Of a stretch of DNA of 37,216 bases, positions 7,874 to 16,515 are shown in pieces. Positions within the stretch are counted from its first letter, which is position 1. Each line of letters starts with the position of its first letter. This DNA comes from CAYWNA01 sp964459305 (GTDB lineage Bacteria; Planctomycetota; Planctomycetia; Pirellulales; Pirellulaceae), in assembly GCA_964459305.1 (NCBI GenBank), contig CAYWNA010000119.1, positions 1-37,216 on the forward strand, given 5' to 3'. The translations under genes were made by a program, and so were the position numbers. Below the pieces are notes generated by a model, which saw only the letters and a program-made list of their open reading frames with translations, did not search any database and was not told the DNA's origin.

Positions 7874-9229
7874 TCAAGAGTCCTGGTCGAAGATGGTCCA
7901 GACGTGGATTTCTTTCTTCACCCGTGCGACGTGCTCCGCTTTCTGTTTGTCTCGTTTCTCTTTGCGGAGCTTTTTTTTGATCTCCACCTGCGCTTCCACA
8001 AACGGTACCAAACCGGCATCGCGTCGTTCTTTGACGCGTACGATATGGAAACCACGTTTGTCCTCCAAACGCTCACTGAGCCGCTCGACGGGCAGCGTAA
8101 AGATAGCATTGTCCAGCACTTCGGAGGCCAGGCTTCCTCTCGTGGTCCAATCGTGATAGCCGCCGTCCTGAACGTCGACACCTTGCGAGTGGCGTTTCGC
8201 AACCGCTGGAAGCGGGGCGCCTCGCAGGACTTCATTCCCCATATTGGTTATCGCTTCCCATGCTTCTCCCTTGGTGGTAAAGCGATCGAACCGCACGGTG
8301 AGCTTCTCCCAACGAACTTTGGCCGCAATCTCGAATTCTTCGGCGTTCTTCCGGTAGTGGTCCAGCATCTCCTGATGTGTGACTTCGGGGTTGCGATCGA
8401 TGTTCTGTGCTAGCATCGAGTAGCCCAAAGTTTGCTCGACAAACGCTCGCTTTTGATGCTTGATCGAGGAGCCGTACTTGCGGAGCTCGGCTTCCAGCTC
8501 TGTGGGCGAAGCTAGTTTTGCCCTTTCGACCATCGCTGGAAGCTGCTTGCTGTAGAACTCCTCTTCCACTTGTTTTGTGACATTGGGCAAGACTTCGTCG
8601 CGTTTGTCGGCGGGAAGCGAGCGGAGAAAATCCAGGTAAAGCAGTTTGGTGGCGATTGCGCCTTCGAGGGCTTGCTTGAGCCACGTCTCGCGTAGAGCTT
8701 CGAGTTGATCCTTCTGCGCCTCGATGGCTTCGGGTGGCAGCTTGGCCAGTTCGCTCGCCAACCCCTGCTCGATCATTGGCGTCAGATCGCCAGCCTGGAT
8801 CGGCTGATCGCCAACCCACGCAACGATCTGGCCTGGTTTGAATATCTCCACGACTGGTTGCCGAGGCGCGGGATTGACCGGCGGAAGGCGGTGAGCCGGT
8901 CCGGCCGGAGGCGTTCCAGCCGATGGCGGAGTCGGATAGAGGTTCGACACGCGCGGCCCAGTCGGAGCCTGTGGCCGATGTTGCGGCATCGTGTGCTGCA
9001 TGTAGGGATCCCGGGCCACCTGCGGAATCTGAGGCGGCGTCTGCGGCCGGTATTGGGGCATCGCCAACGGTTGAGGCTGATACGCCGGCTGATTCACATT
9101 GGGCGAGACCCGTGACGATCCCGTTGGCTGCTGTGCCAGCAATGCGCGCGCACTGCCAGCACCTGCAATGAGCGCAACGGCGAGGATGGACAAGGAGTTC
9201 CGTCGGAACAAGATGGCCGCTTTCGTCAT
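7874..9229 (-). CDS. Exported PpiC/SurA-type peptidyl-prolyl isomerase
   Basis: 451 residues. Residues 1-33 (RRNSLSILAVALIAGAGSAR) are a Sec signal peptide. Residues ~35-140 are a low-complexity Pro/Gln/Tyr-rich spacer with repeated PQYRPQTPPQIPQ-like units, probably disordered. A helical SurA-N-like region follows (~150-300). The parvulin domain spans ~305-412: KVRWEKLTVRFDRF, then RGAPLPAVAKRHSQG, GGYHDWTTRGSLASEVLDN and ERLEDKRGFHIVRVKERRDA. The tail is strongly basic and coiled. The likely role is folding of exported proteins at the periplasmic side. It lies 52 bp downstream of mfd on the same strand. No motif is missing that would suggest inactivity. Confidence 0.85.
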   Translation of the reverse strand: MTKAAILFRRNSLSILAVALIAGAGSARALLAQQPTGSSRVSPNVNQPAYQPQPLAMPQYRPQTPPQIPQVARDPYMQHTMPQHRPQAPTGPRVSNLYPTPPSAGTPPAGPAHRLPPVNPAPRQPVVEIFKPGQIVAWVGDQPIQAGDLTPMIEQGLASELAKLPPEAIEAQKDQLEALRETWLKQALEGAIATKLLYLDFLRSLPADKRDEVLPNVTKQVEEEFYSKQLPAMVERAKLASPTELEAELRKYGSSIKHQKRAFVEQTLGYSMLAQNIDRNPEVTHQEMLDHYRKNAEEFEIAAKVRWEKLTVRFDRFTTKGEAWEAITNMGNEVLRGAPLPAVAKRHSQGVDVQDGGYHDWTTRGSLASEVLDNAIFTLPVERLSERLEDKRGFHIVRVKERRDAGLVPFVEAQVEIKKKLRKEKRDKQKAEHVARVKKEIHVWTIFDQDS

Positions 9230-9281
9230 AGAAACAGACGGACGAGTATCCTGAAAATGACGCGGGAGTATATCGACGAGG

Positions 9282-12200
9282 TCAAGCAGGCCGCAACACC
9301 GATTTGGTGATTTCCAATAATATGCCCGGAGCCGTAACTTCTTGCGACAACTTTAGATACGCACTTTCGTGATCGACGACCCGCAGTTTTCCGCTTGCAT
9401 GCCTTGCAAGTTGCTCGATGCGCGCCCGGTTGGTGTATCGGAAAACAATGTATCGGTCTTCCAGATAAATCTGTGCGATCTGCCAGATCGCCGCATCGAT
9501 TCCTAGCTCCTCCAGTGACAGCATGCGGCGGACCGGTTCGGGCGGCGGTCCGAAACGGTCGACCAACTCGTCGTGGAATCCCTTCAACTGATCAATGTCG
9601 GTGATGCGGGACAACCGCCGGTACAAGTCGATCTTCAACCGCATGTCGGGCACGTAATCGGCGGGTAGATAGGCTTCGCCTGGCAGTTCGATGTCCACGT
9701 CAATCGACAGCTTCGGCGGCATTTGCTGGAGTTTGCACACCGCGTTTTCCAAGAGCTGGCAGTAAAGCTCATATCCCACCGCCGAAATGTGGCCGCTTTG
9801 CTGCGTGCCCAACAGGTTGCCGGCGCCGCGGATTTCCAAATCGCGCATCGCGATAGCGAACCCGGCGCCCATGTCGCTGAACTCCTCGATGGCCCGCAGC
9901 CGCCGGGCGGCGTTGGGCGTGATGTGCTTGTGCGGATCCAGCAGCAGGTAGCAGTAGGCACGGTGCTTGTAACGTCCCACGCGGCCTCGCAGTTGGTGCA
10001 GATCGGCCAAACCGTATCGATCCGCTTCGTTGATGAAAATGGTGTTGGCGTTTGGGATGTCCAAGCCACTTTCCACGATGGTCGTCGCCAGTAGCAGATC
10101 GAATCCACCGGCGACAAAATCCACCATTACCTTTTCCAGTTCCGCCTCCGGCATCTGGCCGTGACCCACGCGAATGCTGGCCTCCGGGACGACTTGCTTC
10201 AGTATCTCCTCGACAACCCGAATGTCGCCCACACGGTTGTGAACAAAGAAGATCTGCCCGCCGCGGTTGATTTCCCGCAGTACGGCATGGCGAATCAACT
10301 CACGGTCGAAACGCGTGACCCGCGTCTCGGTGGCCAGTCGGTCTTCCGGCGGCGTTTGCAGGTTGGATATGTCGCGCACACCGACCAGCGACATATGCAG
10401 CGTCCGCGGAATGGGCGTAGCTGTCAGCGTCAACACATCGACCGTCGAACGAAACGACTTCAACCGCTCCTTGACCTCCACACCGAACCGCTGTTCTTCG
10501 TCGATGATCACCAGGCCCAGGTTGAAAAACCGTACATCGCTGGAAGCCAGGCGGTGCGTCCCGATCACGATGTCGATTTGTCCACCGGCCAGCCGTTTAA
10601 TGACATCGCGTTGTTCCTTGGCCGAGCAGAACCGGCTCAGCCGCGTGATGTCGAAGGGGAACTCGGCCATGCGATCGCGAAACGTATGGTAATGCTGTTC
10701 GACCAACACGGTGGTCGGCGCCAGCAGGGCCACCTGATATCCGTTGTCTACCGCCTTGAAGGCCGCTCGCATGGCGACTTCAGTCTTGCCGAACCCCACG
10801 TCTCCGCACATGAGCCGGTCCATGGGGCGCGCCGTTTCCATGTCTGCCGTAATCGATTCCATCGTGGTCAACTGGTCGGGCGTTTCGCTGTAAGGAAACG
10901 AAGCATCAAACTCCCGCTGCCAGTCGCTTTGGACGGAGAAAGCGATTCCGGGGCGAGCCCGCCGTTCGGCTTGCATCTGGAGCATTTCGGCCGCAAGATC
11001 GATGACGGCCGATTCGGCCGCCTCCTTTTGGCGTACCCACGTCTTGCCGCCAATCTTGCCAAGCGACGGCCGCGACCGGGCGCCCCCCACGTACTTCTGC
11101 ACCAGGCCGATTTTCGACGCCGGGACATAGACTTTCGTGCCGCCGTGGAATTCGACTTTCAAGTGTTCCTCGACTTGCCCGTCTTTGTCGAGCAATTCCA
11201 GGCCGCGATACCGCCCGATTCCGTGCGACAGATGAACGACCAGATCGCCTTCGCGCAGTTCGAGAAAACTGTCGATCACCTTGCCCAGGCGCCGACGTGG
11301 CAGCCGTCGCAACTCGCCGCGATGAAACAACTCGCTGCCCGTAATGACAACGATCCGGGCTCGCACCATTCGAAAGCCTTGCCGGAGACTTCCCAGAGGA
11401 AAATAGAGTCGCCCTGTGGCAGCAAGCGCTGTGGTACGCAGAATCTCGGACAGCCGTTCGACTTCGGCTTCGGTCGGACACACCACAAAGACCTCGTGAC
11501 CTTCGCCCACGCGATCCAACTCGCTTCGCACACGATCGATTTCCCCGCTGAACCGTTCGACCGACTCGATCTGCAAACGGCAGCACACGTCCGCCGCGGC
11601 CTGTGCGATACCGGACGCCGTTGCGACGGCGAACCGTCCGATCCCGCGCATGACTTCCGTGAAGCTGTGGAATTCCTGCGGCCGCTCCAGCCGCCCGAGA
11701 TATCGCTTCGCTTCGTCTTCGATTTCGTGTGGTTCGACCAGCAGGAACACGCTCCCGTCGGGCAGGTAGTCGGCCAAATGCCCGCGGTCGGCCGAACTGG
11801 GTTCCAGGGCGGTGACTTCGACCGAATCCATGGATTCGAGACTGCGCTGGCTCGCCACGTCGAAACGGCGGATCGATTCCAGCTCGTCGTCAAAGAACTC
11901 GATACGGACCGGCTCAAACCAATCTGGAGCGAAGATATCGACGATACCGCCTCGATGGGAGAACTCGCCAGGCAGTTCGACGGCGCTGGTGTTGTGGAAA
12001 TCACGTTCGACCAGCCATACAAGCAAACCATCGACGTCCACACGATCACCAACGGTAATTCGTCGGCTACTGGTCGCCAGCAGATCGCGTCCCGGCGCCG
12101 GCTGCAACAGGCTTTGAATGCTCGTCGCAATCAGCTTGGGCGCTGACGCCTGCCCCTTGACCTCCGACCCCTCACTGCTGACCGCTGACTGCTGACCGCT

Positions 12201-12578
12201 GACCGCACCCCCCCGCGTCAACTGCTTCAGCGTCCTCAGACGATCGCCGTAGATATCGTCGTGAAGAATCCTTTCGCCCGGATCCGATTCCCAAGCGGGG
12301 AAACGCTCTGGCACGACTTCGGAGAACAGCGTCAGATCGTCACAGAATTCGTCGATGTCATCCTGGTGCGGGCAGACGAGGACCAGGATTCCCGCGACCG
12401 ACTTCACCAACTCGGCCGCCACCAGCGCGCACGACGACCCCCAGACTCCATCAAAAGTCGCGTCCTGCCCTTTTGCCAGGGCAGCCACCACTTCGGCGAA
12501 GCCTTCTTGCGCTGCGATGCGCTGCGGCAACCGGAGTATGCGCCCCGATGCCGCACTTGCTTCTGATGAGCTTGCCAT
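9282..12578 (-). CDS. mfd: Transcription-repair coupling factor Mfd
   Basis: 1098 residues, within the family range. Mfd displaces RNA polymerase stalled at lesions and recruits UvrA. Order of domains: a UvrB-like N-terminal part (~20-330) with IATSIQSLLQPAP and ELPGEFSHRGGIVDIFAPD; the RNA polymerase-interacting domain (~440-500) with EGDLVVHLSHGIGRYRGLE; the SF2 translocase with Walker A GDVGFGKTEVA (Lys598), the DEEQRFGV box, the TATPIPRTLHMSL motif and GRVGRYKHRAYCYL (motif VI); and a C-terminal TRCF domain with DLYRRLSRI. Residues 123-147 are encoded by a heptamer repeat tract (see 12146-12211), inserted in a loop before the conserved IATSIQSLLQ strand. First gene of the mfd-PpiC-CYTH run; divergent from the sulfatase. 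Confidence 0.97.
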   Translation of the reverse strand: MASSSEASAASGRILRLPQRIAAQEGFAEVVAALAKGQDATFDGVWGSSCALVAAELVKSVAGILVLVCPHQDDIDEFCDDLTLFSEVVPERFPAWESDPGERILHDDIYGDRLRTLKQLTRGGAVSGQQSAVSSEGSEVKGQASAPKLIATSIQSLLQPAPGRDLLATSSRRITVGDRVDVDGLLVWLVERDFHNTSAVELPGEFSHRGGIVDIFAPDWFEPVRIEFFDDELESIRRFDVASQRSLESMDSVEVTALEPSSADRGHLADYLPDGSVFLLVEPHEIEDEAKRYLGRLERPQEFHSFTEVMRGIGRFAVATASGIAQAAADVCCRLQIESVERFSGEIDRVRSELDRVGEGHEVFVVCPTEAEVERLSEILRTTALAATGRLYFPLGSLRQGFRMVRARIVVITGSELFHRGELRRLPRRRLGKVIDSFLELREGDLVVHLSHGIGRYRGLELLDKDGQVEEHLKVEFHGGTKVYVPASKIGLVQKYVGGARSRPSLGKIGGKTWVRQKEAAESAVIDLAAEMLQMQAERRARPGIAFSVQSDWQREFDASFPYSETPDQLTTMESITADMETARPMDRLMCGDVGFGKTEVAMRAAFKAVDNGYQVALLAPTTVLVEQHYHTFRDRMAEFPFDITRLSRFCSAKEQRDVIKRLAGGQIDIVIGTHRLASSDVRFFNLGLVIIDEEQRFGVEVKERLKSFRSTVDVLTLTATPIPRTLHMSLVGVRDISNLQTPPEDRLATETRVTRFDRELIRHAVLREINRGGQIFFVHNRVGDIRVVEEILKQVVPEASIRVGHGQMPEAELEKVMVDFVAGGFDLLLATTIVESGLDIPNANTIFINEADRYGLADLHQLRGRVGRYKHRAYCYLLLDPHKHITPNAARRLRAIEEFSDMGAGFAIAMRDLEIRGAGNLLGTQQSGHISAVGYELYCQLLENAVCKLQQMPPKLSIDVDIELPGEAYLPADYVPDMRLKIDLYRRLSRITDIDQLKGFHDELVDRFGPPPEPVRRMLSLEELGIDAAIWQIAQIYLEDRYIVFRYTNRARIEQLARHASGKLRVVDHESAYLKLSQEVTAPGILLEITKSVLRPA
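12146..12211 (-). repeat. In-frame heptanucleotide repeat tract within mfd
   Basis: On the coding strand the tract reads as successive heptamers: GCGGTCA, GCGGTCA, GCAGTCA, GCGGTCA, GCAGTGA, GGGGTCG, GAGGTCA, AGGGGCA, GGCGTCA. Nine units make 63 bp, a multiple of three, and are translated as a Ser/Gly/Gln-rich insert of about 21 residues. The pattern resembles the short tandemly repeated repetitive (STRR) heptamers described in cyanobacteria. Confidence 0.8.
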
Positions 12579-12822
12579 GGTCAGAACGCGTCATTCTAGT
12601 GCAAAGGCCCAATTCAATACAGCCAGCAAAGCGGGTGTGCGCGGCCACACGCCTTCGTCGGCGGAAAAGCCGCAAAAAACGGCCTTGGAGTGCGATGACT
12701 CGTCGTCGCTTTCTCTTTCTGGGCGTTTCCTTACGTGGAATATCGGGCTATTCTTGATCGGAAGGAAGAAGAAGGCGCGGCGAGTCGCCGCACACCAAGA
12801 GTTTTGTGAGGAAAGTAGAATC
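12579..12822. other. Divergent intergenic region, mfd / sulfatase
   Basis: 244 bp with no gene. It must hold the promoters of both divergent genes, but I see no convincing sigma-70 pair. The frame upstream of the sulfatase stays open through it and into mfd antisense; that extension is not protein-like. Confidence 0.3.
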
Positions 12823-14499
12823 ATGAGTCTTGTCAGGAAAGTTACCCTGCTGGCCGCCATCCTTGTTGTGACGTGCATTTTCAACACGCCTTCGTTCGCC
12901 GACGAAACCGGTGCCGCGATTTTTCAAAAAGCAGACAAGGACGGCAACGATCAGTTGAGTATTGAAGAATTCACACAACACGTCGACGACTCGAAGCACC
13001 ACGGCGAGCGGCGCTTCGCCCGAGCAGACAGCGACCAGAACGGTTCGCTCACGCTGGAGGAGCTCGGCAAGTACTTGCAGAAGCGTCAGGCCTCTGTATC
13101 GGCCGGTTCGGACGGGGCTCGCGCCCCAGACCACGCGAAGACCGCGAGGAAGGCATTGCGAGCACGCCCGAGCCAGGTCATCGCTAGCATCGATCCTCTC
13201 TCGCCGGGCGAACGACGCCCAAACATCGTCGTGGTCCTGACCGACGATCAAGGCTATGCCGACGTCAGTTACAACCCGCGCCATCCAACGGAAGTCAGCA
13301 CGCCTCATACGGACGCCCTCGCCCGGGCCGCCGTGATCTGCACCCAGGGCTACACGACGGGCCACGTTTGCTCGCCGACGCGCGCCGGGCTGATTACCGG
13401 CCGCTACCAGCAGCGCTTCGGGATCTACACGGCTGGAGAAGGCGGTTCCGGCGTGCCGCTGGACGAGGTCTTCTTTCCTGAATACCTCAAGCCGGCTGGC
13501 TATGTCTCTGGAGTCTTCGGCAAATGGCACATGGGACTCACCCTCGAATACAACGCCGTCAATCGCGGCTTCGACGAGTTCTACGGCTTCATGGGCCGCG
13601 GTGCCCACGACTACTTTGACTTCAGCGATCCGGATCACCCGATCTACAGAGGTTTGGAGCCGGTTGCAGAAAAGGGCTACCTGACCAACCGTATCACCGA
13701 AGAAGCGATCGCCTTCATCAACAAGCACAAGGACCGGCCTTTTTTCGCGTACGTGGCCTACAACGCGGTCCACGCACCGCCTCAGGCACCGGAAGACGAC
13801 ATTAGGCACAAGACCGGCGACCAGACGCGTGACGTGCTGATGGCCATGCTGCTGCACTTGGACAACGGTGTCGGCGAAATCGCCCAGGCGATCAAGGACG
13901 CCGGGGTGTGGGACGATACACTGTTTGTCTTTCTGACGGACAATGGTGGGTCCGCCGCAATGCACGCCAATAACGCTCCCTTACGGGGATTCAAGCAGCA
14001 GGACTACGAAGGGGGCATCCGAGTGCCGTTCTTCGTGTCCTGGCCAAAACGTCTCCACGGCGGCAGGACCTGCGACGTGCCCCTGATGTCCATCGACATC
14101 CTTCCCACGGCGCTGGCCGCGGCGGGTGTGCATCCGTCTAGAAAGATCCATTTCGACGGCAAGAACATGCTGCCCGCCTTGACCGGCCAGACCGAAACGC
14201 TGCACGATGCGCTCTACTGGAGTTCCGGCGGCAGAGATGCCAAGTGGGCCGTTCGCCGAGGCGACTGGAAAATCGTCGGCCAGAAGGGCCAGCGCGAGCT
14301 GTTCAACATCGCAGAAGACATCGGCGAAACCACCGACCTCGCGGAAGAGCATCCGGAGATACTCGCTGAATTGCAGAAGCTGCATGACGCCTGGCTCGAC
14401 GAAATGGCCCCGCCCATAAGCGGCTCCCCGAAGAAATGGGACCCCACTGCGCCTCCCGCACCACGGAAGAAAAGGAAACGCCGTGCGGCGAAAGAGTGA
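12823..14499 (+). CDS. Secreted EF-hand sulfatase
   Basis: 558 residues from ATG 12823, chosen because GAGGAAAG lies just upstream and a Sec signal (VRKVTLLAAILVVTCIF...SFA, 1-27) follows at once. Two EF-hands come next: DKDGNDQLSIEE (~37-48) and DSDQNGSLTLEE (~66-77), both with intact acidic ligands. The type I sulfatase domain starts near 130 (RPNIVVVLTDDQGYADV). The formylglycine motif is HVCSPTRAGLITGRY with Cys183 in CxPxR, so maturation needs a formylglycine-generating enzyme, not seen here. Further landmarks are FGKWHMGL, FLTDNGG and a C-terminal KWAVRRGDWKIVG. The tail is Lys/Arg-rich. Planctomycetes use many such sulfatases on algal or animal sulfated glycans. The exact substrate is unknown. 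Confidence 0.93.
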   Translation: MSLVRKVTLLAAILVVTCIFNTPSFADETGAAIFQKADKDGNDQLSIEEFTQHVDDSKHHGERRFARADSDQNGSLTLEELGKYLQKRQASVSAGSDGARAPDHAKTARKALRARPSQVIASIDPLSPGERRPNIVVVLTDDQGYADVSYNPRHPTEVSTPHTDALARAAVICTQGYTTGHVCSPTRAGLITGRYQQRFGIYTAGEGGSGVPLDEVFFPEYLKPAGYVSGVFGKWHMGLTLEYNAVNRGFDEFYGFMGRGAHDYFDFSDPDHPIYRGLEPVAEKGYLTNRITEEAIAFINKHKDRPFFAYVAYNAVHAPPQAPEDDIRHKTGDQTRDVLMAMLLHLDNGVGEIAQAIKDAGVWDDTLFVFLTDNGGSAAMHANNAPLRGFKQQDYEGGIRVPFFVSWPKRLHGGRTCDVPLMSIDILPTALAAAGVHPSRKIHFDGKNMLPALTGQTETLHDALYWSSGGRDAKWAVRRGDWKIVGQKGQRELFNIAEDIGETTDLAEEHPEILAELQKLHDAWLDEMAPPISGSPKKWDPTAPPAPRKKRKRRAAKE

Positions 14500-14502
14500 A
14501 GC

Positions 14503-14884
14503 TATTGGTAACTGACGACCACACCGTCGATCCGCGTTCGGTTGCCGGTTCGTGTCAGCTTGCCGTTCACGGGGGCGATGACGATGACGGCGGCCGAATC
14601 GGCCGGCAATGTGATGGGTACCCTGCTGCGCACATCGCGTTTCAGAAACCGGCCGGTTACGGCATCGTACAGGTCTGCCGGCTGGGGCCCCGCGGCGAGC
14701 TCGAAACGGCTTTGTTGCGAGTGAGGATTGTAACAGAGAAAGGTTGGATAAGCCTTTCCGCGAAAGAAATTCGTGGCGAGGCAATCGAGTTGGAGTATGC
14801 GCGAGTCGCTGGTGGATCGAACGATGGCGGCGAGGATCCCGGCATAGCTGGAACCATACAGACCGAGATCAGTCTTCGGTCTTT
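14503..14884 (-). pseudogene. C-terminal remnant of a large exported protein
   Basis: Read on the minus strand in the frame ending at TAG 14505-14503, about 120 residues are protein-like: LGLYGSSYAGILAAIVRSTS, then ILQLDCLATNFFRGKAYPTF, LCYNPHSQQSRFELAAG, PADLYDAVTGRFLKRDVRS and LPADSAAVIVIAPVNGKL. This looks like the beta-sandwich end of a glycoside-hydrolase-like exported protein. There is no start, and the frame is closed by TGA just upstream, where the intact small membrane protein ends. The 5' part is gone. The exact family is not recognised. Confidence 0.55.
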
Positions 14885-15315
14885 CTCAAGCGGTATCCAT
14901 GGACGCGAAACACGAGCAACGAGCCGACTGTCATGGTGACAGTGGAAAGCTGCAAACACATGGACCACCGGAGCGATAGATTACTGCACAAAGCAGATAC
15001 CGTCCACGCGCCCGCCGCAGCCACAACGCATGCCAATGGGACATACCAGAGAGGACGCCGTCCCAGGGCGGACACGATACCGCCGGTTGCTGACACGGCA
15101 AGAAAGGCGCCCACCATGATCAGACGCATCAGGTCCACGAGGGAAAGGAGTTCGGGTGACAGCAGGCGGGCCACGGCGAACAGCAACCCGACCGCGGCGG
15201 TCCAGAGTAGTGCATCCTTCAGCGGCAGTTGCCTCACCGACTCGCCGCCCAGGACCCGTTTTTCGTCGTCGATGGTATGGACGATCAGCACATGACACTC
15301 TCTGAAACAGATCAC
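14869..15315 (-). CDS. Small multi-helix membrane protein, unknown function
   Basis: 148 residues with four predicted transmembrane segments: LPLKDALLWTAAVGLLFAVA, LIMVGAFLAVSATGGIVSAL, WYVPLACVVAAAGAWTVSAL and the segment around QLSTVTMTVGSLLVF. It ends with a basic tail, HGYRLRKTED. The first helix, preceded by a short basic lead, resembles a widespread class of uncharacterised planctomycete proteins. The start at ATG 15315 is the longest possible. It sits on the minus strand and overlaps the remnant frame ending at 14503 by a few codons. No enzymatic motif. Confidence 0.5.
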   Translation of the reverse strand: MICFRECHVLIVHTIDDEKRVLGGESVRQLPLKDALLWTAAVGLLFAVARLLSPELLSLVDLMRLIMVGAFLAVSATGGIVSALGRRPLWYVPLACVVAAAGAWTVSALCSNLSLRWSMCLQLSTVTMTVGSLLVFRVHGYRLRKTED

Positions 15316-15354
15316 AGGTCAAGCCAGGTTCGATGTCGTGTCTTGAGTTTGTGT

Positions 15355-15474
15355 TACCGCGAAGCGGTTAAACATCGTAGCCCAGGGTCAGTCCGCCGCA
15401 GGCGGACGCCACCCTGGGTTACGGATGCCGCACGTCGCATGAACCCTGAAAGGGTTCCACAATGATCACGGCTT
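15355..15474 (+). repeat. Direct repeat copy 1 (120 bp, hairpin array)
   Basis: Contains four nested palindromes: ACCGCGAAGCGGT, CCCAGGGT...ACCCTGGG enclosing GTCCGCCGCAGGCGGAC, and AACCCTGAAAGGGTT. It matches 15679-15798 with only about two substitutions. Immediately downstream (15478-15572) the same modules appear in inverted orientation (AACCCTTTCAGGGTT, then TTACCCAGGGTGACGC...TTACCCTGGGCTA), so copy 1 is half of a larger palindrome. REP-like, non-coding. Confidence 0.85.
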
Positions 15475-15477
15475 TGT

Positions 15478-15572
15478 GCAACCCTTTCAGGGTTGAGGTT
15501 TGTTTCGTCTCCGTTACCCAGGGTGACGCTCGACGGCTACGCCGCCCGCGCTTACCCTGGGCTATGTTGTTT
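15478..15572 (-). repeat. Inverted partial copy of the hairpin repeat
   Basis: AACCCTTTCAGGGTT and CCGTTACCCAGGGTGACGC...CGCTTACCCTGGGCTATG are reverse-complement forms of modules in copy 1, with a different inner loop. Confidence 0.65.
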
Positions 15573-15678
15573 GGACCCCGTTGGGGTCGGCTGATAGCAT
15601 CGTCGGCACCTATTGGAGGCCTTTCTCAAGCCAGCGGCTCTGCCAGCGAGAATTGATCAGGTTCTGCCGTTCCTTCGC

Positions 15679-15798
15679 TACCGCGAAGCGGTTAAACATC
15701 GTAGCCCAGGGTCAGTCCGCCGCAGGCGGACGCCACCCTGGGTTACGGATGCCGCGCGTCGCATGAACCCTGAAAGGGTTCCACAATAATCACGGCTT
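15679..15798 (+). repeat. Direct repeat copy 2 (120 bp, hairpin array)
   Basis: Near-identical to 15355-15474; the visible differences are G for A in GCCGCGCG and A for G in CACAATAATC. The offset between copies is exactly 324 bp. The high identity implies recent duplication or gene conversion. Confidence 0.85.
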
Positions 15799-16430
15799 CG
15801 CGGACCTGTTGGTCAACTCCAACTTGCCGAGCAGCCAGCGATGGATTCGAGTGGGATTCGCGGCCCTTGTCGCCACCCTGGCGACGCGAGATCTCCGGGA
15901 CGTATCAGGGGGGCGGTCCCAGCGGCCGTTCAAGGCGCGACCGGAAGATTTGGGGGCGAATTATTCGCGAAAAACGATTGATCCCCCCCCATTCGGCTGA
16001 GTACAATCAGAGCTCATTATCGGAACATCTGGTTGCGGATTCTTGGGGCTTCGGTGTTGCTGTGGTCCATTTGGCGACGCACGAAGTTCAAACGAACCGC
16101 AGCGCAGGCCAATGGTTATCCCACAGAGACGAGGCACTCACTGGGAGGCGAGTTTCTTCTGAAGGATTGGTCTGGCGGCGTCGAACGTTTCAGAGTCGAT
16201 CCGTTGACTCGCCTTGGCGTTCTCACTCGCTCTCCCGGAGAACTGGCGAATAGCGCACGAGTGTGCTTGAAATAGTTGAGTGATTCCAGGCGGATCGTGT
16301 CGACTCGCGCCACGCGGTCGTCGGTTCCGCCCGACGCCAACGCACCAAGATCGCCATCTATGCCTGCTGGCCACGCCTTTTCCACTAACGCCCCGCATTT
16401 GCTGCTGCGAATCGCGCATCAGCTCTCCCC

Positions 16431-16478
16431 TCTCCGCTCTGTCCTTTCCACTCTCAACTCTGGACTCTCGACTTCGTT
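16431..16478 (+). repeat. Heptanucleotide repeat tract, non-coding
   Basis: Successive heptamers TCCGCTC, TGTCCTT, TCCACTC, TCAACTC, TGGACTC, TCGACTT, in the degenerate form TCnACTC. Same periodicity as the tract inside mfd but a different unit. Confidence 0.6.
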
Positions 16479-16515
16479 TCGCCCTTAACCCTTCATCTTC
16501 ACGATAGGTACCGCC

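Larger units (their letters stand above)
15316..16515. other. 1.2-kb gene-free, repeat-rich stretch
   Basis: No protein-like frame is found. It holds two copies of a 120-bp hairpin-rich repeat (15355 and 15679), an inverted partial copy between them, and a heptamer tract near 16431. Positions 15800-16300 contain nothing I recognise beyond a run of eight C at 15983-15990. Confidence 0.5.

Noticed and set aside
10161..12146. 661-codon plus-strand open frame
   Set aside because: Lies wholly antisense to mfd, which has all its motifs in the opposite strand; His/Gln-rich shadow frame typical of high-GC DNA.
12355..12822. N-terminal extension of the sulfatase frame
   Set aside because: Open but not protein-like, antisense to mfd, and a ribosome binding site plus signal peptide start cleanly at 12823.
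12748..13965. 405-codon minus-strand open frame
   Set aside because: Antisense to the EF-hand sulfatase; Val/Gly/Arg-rich and without motifs.
14436..15295. Plus-strand frames of 167 and 183 codons
   Set aside because: Shadows of the minus-strand remnant and small membrane protein; no motif, biased composition.
15355..15798. Possible CRISPR array
   Set aside because: Only two 120-bp copies 324 bp apart, internally palindromic, without regular spacers or cas genes.
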